From contig CALBJM010000270.1 of NCBI GenBank assembly GCA_937893225.1, positions 1-5,731 on the forward strand: a DNA stretch of 5,731 nt, written 5' to 3'. A model generated the notes under the pieces. It was not told the DNA's origin. It saw nothing but the letters and a program-made list of their open reading frames with translations, and made no database searches. A program made the translations under genes and the position numbers. Origin of the DNA: an uncultured Erysipelotrichaceae bacterium. Lineage in GTDB: Bacteria > Bacillota_I > Bacilli_A > Erysipelotrichales > Erysipelotrichaceae. Positions 1 through 5,731 of the stretch are shown piece by piece. Every line of letters starts with the position of its first letter. Position 1 is the stretch's first letter.

Positions 1-1
1 A

Positions 2-1144
2 CGATTTACAAAGTATAATCAATACGAAAGTATGATACTTCCTCTTGTTAAATATCTTGAAGCGCATGGTGTGAAAATTGAATATGGAATGAATGTGAAA
101 AATGTAATTATCGAGAGTGATGAACATGATAGAAAAGTAGCTAAAGAAATAATTCTTGATAAAGACGGAAAAGCAGATTCTATACCATTAACAGAGGATG
201 ATTTAGTATTTATTACAAATGGTTGTTGTACAGATACGAGTTGCTATGGTGATCAAAATACAGCACCTGATCTCAGTAATGTTAGAGATGGTTATGGAGA
301 ATCATGGAATCTTTGGAATAATATCGCAAAACAGGCAAAACATGGAGAGTATGGTAATCCAAGTAATTTCTGTAGTGATACGGAGGCTACAAATTGGATG
401 AGTGCTACGATTCAGACAAGTAATGAAGAAGTTATTCAACACATTATGAATGTATGCAAACGTGATCCAAGACGCGGAAGAGTTACAACAGGCGGCATTG
501 TTACCGTAAAAGATTCCCGTGATTATTGGTATTTAAGTTGGACAATTAATAGACAGCCTCAATTTAAATCACAAGATCCTAACTCTGTTCTTGTATGGCT
601 ATATGCTTTAAATACAAATCGCCCTGGTAATTATGTTAAGAAACCAATGAAGGAATGTACTGGAGAAGAAGTATGTAAAGAATGGCTCTATCATATTGGT
701 GTAGAAGACGAAAAAATTGAAGAACTTGCACATAATACATGCAATACAACAACATGTTATATGCCATATATCAATGCGTTTTTCCAACCAAGAAAGAAAA
801 CAGATCGTCCATTAGTAGTTCCTGAAGGCTCTGTCAACTTTGCATTTATTGGTCAGTTTGCTGAAACACCTAGGGACACTATTTTCACGACAGAATATTC
901 GATGCGTACTGGTATGGAATCGGTATATACTTTAATGAATATTGATCGTGCAGTACCTGAGGTATGGGGCTCACAATATGATGTACGTGAACTATTGAGA
1001 GCTTGTTATTATGCAATTGATAAAAAGTCCATTGATGAAGCGGATTTAAATGTTGCTGAAAAGAAAGCAATTGCATTTATTTTGAAAAAATTTAAAGGTA
1101 CAGATATCGATTTGCTTCTAAAAGAAAGTGGATTACTTAAATAA
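2..1144 (+). CDS. ohyA: Oleate hydratase (MCRA family), C-terminal part, 5' end outside the window
   Basis: FAD-dependent oleate hydratase, formerly called 67-kDa myosin-cross-reactive antigen. The family adds water to the cis-9 double bond of oleic or linoleic acid to give 10-hydroxy fatty acids, and is thought to detoxify host unsaturated fatty acids at the membrane surface. The frame is open from base 2 with no stop before the first ATG at 32. The codons ahead of that ATG read RFTKYNQYES, a conserved internal family block, so ATG 32 is not the start. Counting from that Met, recognisable blocks are ILPLVKYLEAHGV (2-14), NGCCTDTSCYGDQN (63-76), TINRQPQFKS (171-180), CYMPYINAFFQPR (242-254) and the cofactor-site tail NFAFIGQFAETPRDTIFTTE (269-288). 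About 380 residues are visible of a family length near 590, so roughly the first third is missing, including the Rossmann GxGxxG and the N-terminal catalytic Glu. The visible frame is intact. A terminator follows directly, so this looks like the last gene of its transcript. Confidence 0.95.
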   Translation, partial: RFTKYNQYESMILPLVKYLEAHGVKIEYGMNVKNVIIESDEHDRKVAKEIILDKDGKADSIPLTEDDLVFITNGCCTDTSCYGDQNTAPDLSNVRDGYGESWNLWNNIAKQAKHGEYGNPSNFCSDTEATNWMSATIQTSNEEVIQHIMNVCKRDPRRGRVTTGGIVTVKDSRDYWYLSWTINRQPQFKSQDPNSVLVWLYALNTNRPGNYVKKPMKECTGEEVCKEWLYHIGVEDEKIEELAHNTCNTTTCYMPYINAFFQPRKKTDRPLVVPEGSVNFAFIGQFAETPRDTIFTTEYSMRTGMESVYTLMNIDRAVPEVWGSQYDVRELLRACYYAIDKKSIDEADLNVAEKKAIAFILKKFKGTDIDLLLKESGLLK

Positions 1145-1153
1145 AATCTGTAT

Positions 1154-1184
1154 AGTGGGATGTAAAATGCGTCCCACTTTTTTA
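1154..1184 (+). terminator. Intrinsic terminator after the oleate hydratase gene
   Basis: AGTGGGA at 1154-1160 pairs perfectly with TCCCACT at 1172-1178. The stem can extend inward by a T-G wobble and a G-C pair, leaving a small AT-rich loop. It is followed at once by a run of six T (1178-1183). It begins 10 bases after the oleate hydratase stop codon. Stem plus U-tract is the standard Rho-independent signal, so transcription of the first gene probably ends here. Confidence 0.85.
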
Positions 1185-1347
1185 ATTCCACGCTTAATGT
1201 TTATAATTTGCTATAGCATGAGAATATTTATTTGCTATTTTCAAATAGATGTACACAGTCGTTATTATTCTGAATATCTTAGATCATAAAAAGTGTAATG
1301 AAACAAGAGAATACATCGTGAAAATCATAAATTGCTGAAATGTAATA

Positions 1348-1356
1348 TGATATGAT
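1348..1356 (+). promoter_or_regulatory. Possible extended -10 promoter element before the 57-residue gene (weak)
   Basis: TG-A-TATGAT fits an extended -10 (TGnTATnnT) in the spacer between the terminator and the small gene. No good -35 stands 16-18 bases upstream. The expected start site, near 1363, would fall on the Shine-Dalgarno sequence, leaving almost no leader. The true promoter may therefore lie elsewhere in 1185-1345, where nothing stands out from the AT-rich background. Confidence 0.25.
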
Positions 1357-1373
1357 TATGTCGGAGGAATTGT

Positions 1374-1547
1374 ATGGAAAAATTACCAGATAATTGGGAC
1401 ACAATGACACACGAAGAAAAGGAAACTTTTTTTAGCAAATATTATTATCATTATATGAGACCTGGGGAAATTGATGGTATTTGGAATGATTTAGATGAAA
1501 CAATTAAAAAAGCATATGAGGAATTTTTGATTGAAGACCATGACTGA
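1374..1547 (+). CDS. Small acidic protein of unknown function, 57 residues
   Basis: The open frame runs from ATG 1374 to TGA 1545-1547. It begins MEKLPDNWDT and ends FLIEDHD. CGGAGGA at 1362-1368, six bases before the ATG, is a near-perfect Shine-Dalgarno sequence and is the best evidence that the gene is real. The product is strongly acidic (16 Asp/Glu against 6 Lys/Arg) and rich in aromatics, with a KYYYHY run at residues 22-27. It has no hydrophobic segment long enough for a membrane helix or signal peptide and no cysteine, so it is probably a cytoplasmic, largely helical protein. I do not recognise a family. Its 3' end overlaps the start of the HAD hydrolase gene, which implies co-transcription and probably translational coupling. 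A role connected with that hydrolase is possible, but only the arrangement suggests it. Confidence 0.75.
   Translation: MEKLPDNWDTMTHEEKETFFSKYYYHYMRPGEIDGIWNDLDETIKKAYEEFLIEDHD
1518..1523 (+). promoter_or_regulatory. Ribosome binding site favouring a TTG start for the HAD hydrolase
   Basis: GAGGAA lies inside the end of the small upstream gene. It stands seven bases before TTG 1531, an ideal spacing, but sixteen bases before ATG 1540, which is too far. Apart from a weak GAAG there is nothing nearer to serve the ATG. The site therefore supports the TTG start, although coupled re-initiation at ATG 1540 after the stop at 1545-1547 cannot be excluded. Confidence 0.5.
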
Positions 1548-2208
1548 TTTTTCTAATATTAAAGCAATTATATTTGATTTTGACGATACTCTAGGAAATC
1601 GGGAAATATATGCATACGAGACATATTATCGTCTTTTGAAAGAGACTATAGATATATCTGATGCGATTGAACTGGAAGCTATTATGCAAGATTTAATGAT
1701 ATGGGATGAACAAGGAAATATTGTTAAATCACATATAACTGATATGCTGAAGAATAAATATGATTTTTCACTCCCTATGCATAATTTTTCTTCATGGTGG
1801 AATGATGAACAATGGAAAGCTTCTGTACCATTTTCAGATACTAAACAAACATTGGCAGAACTTAAGAAAAAATACATTTTAGGCATCATTACAAATGGTG
1901 ATTCAGTAGCACAGCGTAATAAAATTCAGCAAGCAGGTTTATCTTCGTTTTTTAGTGCAGATCATATAATTGTTTCTGGTGATTATGGATATGCTAAACC
2001 AGATATACGAATTTTTAAACAGGCCGCAAAGGCATTATGTTTAGAAACGAGTGCGTGTTGTTATGTTGGAGATATTTTTTCAAATGATGTATTAGGTGCA
2101 TATCGATCTGGTATGGTGCCGATTTGGATATGGACACATGGGGCAAGAATGTGTAAGGCCGATATTACAAAAATAGAAAAAATAAGTGATTTACTAAAAA
2201 TCTTGTGA
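1531..2208 (+). CDS. HAD-superfamily hydrolase (subfamily IA, YjjG/phosphoglycolate phosphatase-like)
   Basis: Probable cytoplasmic phosphatase of the haloacid dehalogenase superfamily, 225 residues from TTG 1531 or 222 from ATG 1540; the family usually has 210-240. All four HAD motifs are present. Motif I is FDFDDT, with nucleophile Asp16 and acid/base Asp18. Motif II is the Thr of IITNGD (Thr121). Motif III is Lys156 in GYAKPD. Motif IV is VGDIFSND, with Asp181 and Asp186 binding Mg2+. The helical stretch between motifs I and II (about 25-100) is the usual C1 cap of subfamily IA, which sets substrate choice. Known relatives act on phosphoglycolate, sugar phosphates or nucleoside monophosphates; the substrate here cannot be told from sequence. 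The gene overlaps the small upstream gene by 17 bases (TTG start) or 8 (ATG start), and ends at TGA 2206-2208, 83 bases before the transketolase start. Confidence 0.9.
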   Translation: MKTMTDFSNIKAIIFDFDDTLGNREIYAYETYYRLLKETIDISDAIELEAIMQDLMIWDEQGNIVKSHITDMLKNKYDFSLPMHNFSSWWNDEQWKASVPFSDTKQTLAELKKKYILGIITNGDSVAQRNKIQQAGLSSFFSADHIIVSGDYGYAKPDIRIFKQAAKALCLETSACCYVGDIFSNDVLGAYRSGMVPIWIWTHGARMCKADITKIEKISDLLKIL

Positions 2209-2256
2209 AATATAATGTTTTTTTTGTATAAGTTAAAAAATGCACAAACATTTTTA

Positions 2257-2265
2257 TGGTATTAT
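2257..2265 (+). promoter_or_regulatory. Candidate extended -10 promoter for the transketolase genes
   Basis: TG-G-TATTAT matches the extended -10 consensus and lies in the only spacer (2209-2291) between the HAD gene and transketolase. Transcription would start near 2272, giving a leader of about 20 bases that carries the GGAGG at 2281-2285. No clear -35 is seen at the right spacing, which extended -10 promoters tolerate. An overlapping TATAAA (2263-2268) is an alternative. I found no riboswitch-sized leader or clear operator. Confidence 0.4.
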
Positions 2266-2280
2266 AAATAGGTGTTAGCT

Positions 2281-2285
2281 GGAGG
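2281..2285 (+). promoter_or_regulatory. Ribosome binding site that sets the transketolase N-subunit start at ATG 2292
   Basis: GGAGG sits six bases before ATG 2292. The in-frame TTG at 2286 abuts this site with no spacer, so it cannot be the initiation codon; the longest-frame call beginning there is two residues too long. Confidence 0.85.
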
Positions 2286-2291
2286 TTGAAT

Positions 2292-3107
2292 ATGGATTTA
2301 GAAGCGATGAAGAATCACGCGAAGAATATCCGCATCAATATCATTAAGGAAGTTTCTAATGCAAAGTCTGGTCATCCAGGTGGATCATTAGGTGCCGCAG
2401 ATATTTTAACTGTTCTTTATTTTGACGTTATGGATTTTACAAAAGAGAATGCACACTCTTTGGATAGAGATCGTTTTGTATTGTCTAAGGGACATGCATC
2501 ACCTCTTCTTTATGCAGTACTTGCTGAAAAGGGTGTTATCTCAGAGGAAGAGTTATTGACCTTCCGCAAACTGAATTCAAGGTTACAAGGTCACCCTGAT
2601 ATCAATAAATTAGATGGAATTGATATGTCAACGGGTTCTCTTGGTCAAGGAACTAGTGCGTCTGTAGGAATGGCTTTAGCTAATAGACTGGATAAAAATG
2701 ATCACCGTATTTATGCATTGGTTGGTGATGGAGAAGCTGAAGAAGGTCAGGTTTGGGAAGCTGCAATGGCAGCTGGCCATTATAAATTGGATAATCTTTG
2801 TTGGGTCATTGATAACAATGGATTGCAAATTGATGGTAAGTGTGCAGATGTCATAGGGCCTGAACCATTTGATAAAAAATTCGATGCATTTGGTTGGAAT
2901 GTAATCAGTGTTGATGGACATGATTATGAAGCATTGCATGATGCATTCATGCAAGCAAAGAACTATAAAGGAAAACCTACTTGTATTATTGCTAAGACAA
3001 TCAAGGGAAAAGGTGTTTCATTTATGGAAAATCAAACAGGATGGCATGGAAAAGCACCTGATGCAGAATTGACAGCAGTAGCGTTAAAAGATTTGGAGGG
3101 AGAATAA
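2292..3107 (+). CDS. Transketolase, N-terminal (TPP-binding) subunit
   Basis: This is the N-terminal half of a split transketolase, 271 residues, binding the thiamine pyrophosphate diphosphate and Mg2+. With the C subunit it would transfer two-carbon ketol units between sugar phosphates in the non-oxidative pentose phosphate pathway in the cytoplasm. Visible features are SGHPGGSLG (26-34, His28), RFVLSKGHAS (61-70, His68) and QGHPD (99-103, His101). They continue with STGSLGQG (113-120) and the TPP motif beginning VGDGEAEEGQ (144-153) and closing at DNNGLQIDG (174-182). WHGKAP (251-256) supplies the late active-site His252. The length matches stand-alone N subunits; full-length transketolases are about 650 residues. 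One base separates its TAA from the next ATG, so the two subunits are surely co-translated. Related split enzymes can be specialised to particular sugars, but no sugar genes lie nearby to suggest that. Confidence 0.95.
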   Translation: MDLEAMKNHAKNIRINIIKEVSNAKSGHPGGSLGAADILTVLYFDVMDFTKENAHSLDRDRFVLSKGHASPLLYAVLAEKGVISEEELLTFRKLNSRLQGHPDINKLDGIDMSTGSLGQGTSASVGMALANRLDKNDHRIYALVGDGEAEEGQVWEAAMAAGHYKLDNLCWVIDNNGLQIDGKCADVIGPEPFDKKFDAFGWNVISVDGHDYEALHDAFMQAKNYKGKPTCIIAKTIKGKGVSFMENQTGWHGKAPDAELTAVALKDLEGE

Positions 3108-3108
3108 G

Positions 3109-4038
3109 ATGAGTAAAGCAACACGTGAAGCATACGGCGAAGAAATTGCAAAACTTATTCAAGAAAATCCAAAAATCGTAGTCCTCGATGCAGATCTTGC
3201 TGGATCAACACATAGTGCAGAGGCAGGTAAGGTATGTCCTGAAAGATTCTTTGATATGGGGATTGCTGAAGCAAATATGATTGGTGTTTCAGCAGGTTTA
3301 GCAGCTAGTGGATATATTCCATTCGCTTCATCATTTGCGATGTTTTGTACAGGAAGAGTGTGGGAACAGATCCGCAATAGCGTAGCTTATCCACATTTAA
3401 ATGTGAAAATCGTTGGATCACATTCTGGAATTACAGTAGGTGAAGATGGCGTAACACATCAAGCAATAGAAGATATTGCCATTATGAGAGATATTACAGG
3501 ACTAGAAGTATATGCGCCATGTGATCAATGGGAAACAAAGGCAGTTATCGACCATGTTGCTTCTTCACCAAATCCTTGTTATGTAAGACTAGGTAGAAGT
3601 AAAGTCGAAGATGTATTTGATGAGAATAAAAAATTTGATGTGACGAAGATCAATGTAATTCATGAAGGAACATCAAAGGTTGCAGTATTTGCTACAGGAC
3701 TAATGGTGCAATCTTCATTAGGTGCATTGAAGACATTGCAGGATAAAGGCATTGATCCAACAATCGTAGATATTTGTGCAATCAAGCCAACGGATGAAGA
3801 AGGCATAACAAAGATTTTAGAAGATAATGATGAAATCTTTACTATAGAAGAACATTCTATAACAGGAGGACTAGGTTCCCTAGTATGTGAAGTTGCAGCA
3901 GACAATTGTCCAAAGAGAATTCATAGAATTGGCATGCGAGATTTTGGACAAAGTTCTGATTGGAAAACTTTGTTGAAAGAATATAAATTAGACGCTGATG
4001 GCGTTGCAGAACAAATTTTAAATACATTAGAAAAGTGA
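3109..4038 (+). CDS. Transketolase, C-terminal subunit
   Basis: This is the 309-residue partner of the preceding gene. It has the pyrimidine-binding domain and then the C-terminal transketolase domain. VVLDADLAGSTHS lies at 24-36. FFDMGIAEANMIG (47-59) carries Glu54, the Glu that activates the TPP aminopyrimidine. GYIPFASSFAMF (68-79) supplies aromatics around the pyrimidine ring. GEDGVTHQ (111-118) and YVRLGR (158-163) are substrate-pocket blocks of the family. The C-terminal domain starts near 185 and includes IEEHSITGGLGS (246-257). The N and C products together (580 residues) carry both cofactor half-sites, so the active site should form at their interface in a heterotetramer. DXS and pyruvate dehydrogenase E1-beta are related, but the HQAIEDIAIM block and the paired N subunit favour transketolase. 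Translation starts at ATG 3109, eight bases after the GGAGGG at 3095-3100, which lies inside the upstream coding end. Confidence 0.95.
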   Translation: MSKATREAYGEEIAKLIQENPKIVVLDADLAGSTHSAEAGKVCPERFFDMGIAEANMIGVSAGLAASGYIPFASSFAMFCTGRVWEQIRNSVAYPHLNVKIVGSHSGITVGEDGVTHQAIEDIAIMRDITGLEVYAPCDQWETKAVIDHVASSPNPCYVRLGRSKVEDVFDENKKFDVTKINVIHEGTSKVAVFATGLMVQSSLGALKTLQDKGIDPTIVDICAIKPTDEEGITKILEDNDEIFTIEEHSITGGLGSLVCEVAADNCPKRIHRIGMRDFGQSSDWKTLLKEYKLDADGVAEQILNTLEK

Positions 4039-4060
4039 GGCTGAAAAGCTTCATTTTCTT
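4032..4060 (+). terminator. Probable intrinsic terminator overlapping the transketolase C-subunit stop
   Basis: Bases 4032-4042 pair with 4047-4057 around a GAAA tetraloop. The core is TGAGGCT against AGCTTCA with one G-T wobble, flanked by AAA/TTT and a second wobble. The stem begins inside the last Lys codons, includes the TGA stop, and is followed by a T-rich run (ATTTTCTTCTT, 4053-4063). The stem is only moderately GC-rich, so termination may be partial, leaving some read-through into the ABC gene. Confidence 0.55.
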
Positions 4061-4070
4061 CTTATATAAA
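4041..4070 (+). promoter_or_regulatory. Tentative promoter for the ABC transporter gene
   Basis: CTGAAA (4041-4046, four of six matches to TTGACA) and TATAAA (4065-4070) are 18 bases apart. They would start transcription near 4077, about 20 bases before the Shine-Dalgarno sequence. The -35 lies within the terminator hairpin. A second -10-like TACAAT at 4085-4090 sits too close to the ribosome binding site. The evidence is pattern matching in AT-rich DNA only. Confidence 0.3.
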
Positions 4071-4107
4071 GAGCATAGATCTAATACAATTTAATTGGAG
4101 GTGGAAA

Positions 4108-5731
4108 ATGATAAAAGAACTATCAAAAAGTATTCGCGAATACAAAAAAGATACGATTTTAACGCCGATTTTTGTTGTTGGTGAAGTTCTAATGGAAGCA
4201 TTGATACCATATGTTATTGCTTTGCTAGTGAACGAAATTCGTGCTGGTGCAGGAGTAGATGTTATTCTTGGCTATGGTTGGAAATTAATTTTATTTTCCT
4301 TGTTTGCACTTGTATGTGGATATCTTGCGGGTATATTTTGCTCGCGTGCAAGTTGTGGATTCGCTAAGAATTTAAGACGTGATGCATTTTACAATATTCA
4401 GAAATTTTCATTTACAAATATTGATCATTTTTCAAATGCATCTTTAGTGACAAGATTAACAACGGATATTCAGAATGTTCAACAAGCATTCATGATGATC
4501 ATTCGAACAGCTGTAAGGGCACCGTTAAATCTTATTTTTTCTTTTTTCATGGCTTACTATATGGGTGGATCAATGGCACTTATATTCCTTGTGGTAATAC
4601 CATTATTAGGTATTGCTTTGTTTGGAATAGCTAAGATAACAATGCCTGTTTTTAGAAAAGGTTTTCCTAAATATGATGCCTTAAATGAATCTGTGGAAGA
4701 AAATGTGAAAGGAATTCGTGTTGTTAAATCATATGTACGTGAAAACTATGAAAATGAAAAATTTCAAAATGCATCAGAAGATATTCGTAAGATCTTTACA
4801 AAAGCAGAAAGAATTTTAGCATTTAACAATCCTGTTATGCAGATCTGCATCTATGCGGTCATGTTGTTTGTTCTTTCCGTTGGTTCCGAACATATTATCA
4901 ATCGTGGTACTTTAGATATTGGACAATTTTCAACGCTTTTAACATATTCATTTCAAATTCTCACATCATTGATGATGCTTTCCATGATTTTTGTCATGAT
5001 TACATTTTCTGAAGAAAGTGCAGAAAGAATTACAGAAGTTCTTAAAGAAAAAACCACAATTACTTCAAAAGATAACTGTGAAAAGAACATTCAAAATGGT
5101 GCAATAGATTTCAATCATGTTTCATTTAAATATTCTGATGATGCTGAAGCACTTGTTCTTGAAAATATCGATGTACATATCAAAAGTGGTGAAACAATTG
5201 GTATCATTGGTGGAACAGGTTCAGCTAAGTCTTCTTTAGTCCAATTGATTCCTAGATTATATGATGTTGCAGATGGATCAGTTTGTGTCGGCGGAAAAGA
5301 CGTTAGAGATTATGATCTTGTAGCTTTGCGTGATTCAGTAGCAATGGTTTTGCAGAAGAATGTTCTATTTTCAGGAACAATTGCAGATAATATTCGTTGG
5401 GGTAATGAAAATGCGACTTTAGATGAAGTGAAACATGTTTGTCATTTAGCGTGTGCAGACGAATTTATTGATCAATTTCCAAAAGGATATGATACGTGGA
5501 TCGAACAAGGTGGTGCAAATGTTTCAGGTGGTCAAAAACAGAGGCTTTGTATTGCACGTGCTTTATTAAAAAAGCCAAAGATTTTGATCCTTGACGACAG
5601 CACCAGTGCAGTCGATACCGCAACCGATGCAAAGATCCGCCGGGCATTTGCAGAAGAGATCCCGAACACCACAAAGCTGATCATTGCGCAGCGTATTTCC
5701 TCTGTGGAACATGCAGACCGCATTGTCGTAG
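4108..5731 (+). CDS. ABC exporter half-transporter (membrane domain fused to ATPase), degenerate-site subunit, 3' end outside the window
   Basis: This is a type IV ABC exporter half-transporter; such multidrug or lipid exporters couple ATP hydrolysis to export across the cytoplasmic membrane. The frame runs from ATG 4108, four bases after GGAGGTGG (4097-4104), to the window edge: 541 residues of a usual 570-600. Six hydrophobic segments lie near residues 20-45, 57-77, 133-152, 156-177, 241-259 and 275-300. The ATPase domain begins near 332: A-loop Tyr342, Walker A GGTGSAKSS (368-376), Q-loop Gln416, signature VSGGQKQR (472-479), Walker B ILILDDSTSAVD (492-503) and switch region IAQRISS (526-532). 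Asp497 replaces the catalytic Glu and Gln528 replaces the switch His. This is the pattern of the degenerate half of heterodimeric exporters such as TM287/288, so a partner gene probably follows downstream. The substrate cannot be predicted. The last 150 bases differ sharply in composition from the rest of the gene. Confidence 0.93.
   Translation, partial: MIKELSKSIREYKKDTILTPIFVVGEVLMEALIPYVIALLVNEIRAGAGVDVILGYGWKLILFSLFALVCGYLAGIFCSRASCGFAKNLRRDAFYNIQKFSFTNIDHFSNASLVTRLTTDIQNVQQAFMMIIRTAVRAPLNLIFSFFMAYYMGGSMALIFLVVIPLLGIALFGIAKITMPVFRKGFPKYDALNESVEENVKGIRVVKSYVRENYENEKFQNASEDIRKIFTKAERILAFNNPVMQICIYAVMLFVLSVGSEHIINRGTLDIGQFSTLLTYSFQILTSLMMLSMIFVMITFSEESAERITEVLKEKTTITSKDNCEKNIQNGAIDFNHVSFKYSDDAEALVLENIDVHIKSGETIGIIGGTGSAKSSLVQLIPRLYDVADGSVCVGGKDVRDYDLVALRDSVAMVLQKNVLFSGTIADNIRWGNENATLDEVKHVCHLACADEFIDQFPKGYDTWIEQGGANVSGGQKQRLCIARALLKKPKILILDDSTSAVDTATDAKIRRAFAEEIPNTTKLIIAQRISSVEHADRIVV
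5585..5731 (+). other. High-GC patch with foreign-looking codon use inside the ABC gene
   Basis: Bases 5581-5731 are 78/151 G+C (about 52%), whereas the preceding 240 bases (5341-5580) are 88/240 (about 37%). At third codon positions G+C rises from 7/40 (5461-5580) to 28/50 (5581-5730). Codons such as ACC, CGC, CGG, CTG, CCG and AAC appear together here but are rare upstream. The reading frame and protein motifs continue without a break. The boundary falls just before or at Walker B, a conserved stretch where homologous recombination or assembly mis-joining is easy. Confidence 0.75.

Noticed and set aside
218..252. Cysteine-rich stretch NGCCTDTSCYGDQN in the oleate hydratase, considered as a metal site
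   Set aside because: The position corresponds to a conserved family block, and similar cysteines seem to occur in related Firmicute oleate hydratases. There is no further Cys/His spacing typical of a zinc or iron-sulfur site.
219..401. A 60-codon + strand frame within the oleate hydratase gene
   Set aside because: It is out of frame with a clear conserved protein, its product is low-complexity and unlike any family I know, and there is no Shine-Dalgarno sequence.
1009..1191. Minus-strand frame spanning the end of the oleate hydratase gene and the terminator
   Set aside because: It is a shadow of the sense gene; it would start within the terminator region and no promoter or ribosome binding site supports it.
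1235..1248. Small inverted repeat CTATTT-TC-AAATAG in the spacer, considered as an operator
   Set aside because: Only six AT-rich base pairs per arm in AT-rich DNA; expected by chance, not repeated elsewhere and not placed next to a convincing promoter.
1145..1373. Spacer examined for a riboswitch, tRNA, small RNA or attachment site
   Set aside because: Beyond the terminator at its left end and a weak -10 element, I saw no tRNA-like cloverleaf, GC-rich stem, direct repeat or conserved riboswitch core.
2215..2252. Possible terminator after the HAD gene (ATGTTT at 2215-2220 against AAACAT at 2247-2252)
   Set aside because: The pairing is short and wholly AT-rich with a 26-base loop, and no T-run follows a stable stem.
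5465..5723. Overlapping open frames on the minus strand at the right end
   Set aside because: They lie opposite a strongly conserved ABC ATPase domain, have no ribosome binding site I could see and encode no recognisable motif. The GC rise near 5585 reduces antisense stop codons and helps explain them.

Overview
This AT-rich window reads as chromosomal DNA from a low-GC Firmicute, most likely an anaerobic gut or oral relative of the Erysipelotrichia or Clostridia. The taxonomic guess rests on codon bias, strong GGAGG ribosome binding sites, a split two-gene transketolase and the flavour of the proteins; it is an inference. TGA is used as a stop codon by three genes and TGG encodes Trp, so the standard bacterial code applies and a code-4 Mollicute is unlikely. 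All supported genes lie on the + strand; no RNA gene, insertion sequence or CRISPR array was seen.

Layout. (1) Positions 2-1144 hold the C-terminal part (380 residues) of an oleate hydratase whose N-terminus lies before the window, closed by a convincing intrinsic terminator at 1154-1184. (2) After about 190 bases of AT-rich spacer comes a two-gene unit. It has a small acidic 57-residue protein of unknown function (1374-1547) and a HAD-superfamily hydrolase (1531-2208) that overlaps its 3' end and probably starts at TTG. (3) A split transketolase follows: the N-terminal TPP-binding subunit (2292-3107) and the C-terminal subunit (3109-4038), one base apart, with a candidate extended -10 promoter in front and a hairpin terminator at the end. 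(4) Positions 4108-5731 carry an ABC exporter half-transporter (membrane domain plus ATPase) that runs off the right edge.

Functionally these look like separate housekeeping or niche units rather than one pathway: fatty-acid hydration, phosphosugar or nucleotide dephosphorylation, the non-oxidative pentose phosphate pathway, and export. I see no sign of an undescribed system. The two points most worth a second look are both in the ABC gene. Its ATPase site carries the degenerate substitutions expected of one half of a heterodimeric exporter. In addition, base composition jumps abruptly near position 5585, from about 37% to about 52% GC and from about 18% to 56% GC at third codon positions, with the reading frame intact. 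This suggests recombination with a higher-GC relative or a chimeric assembly join.
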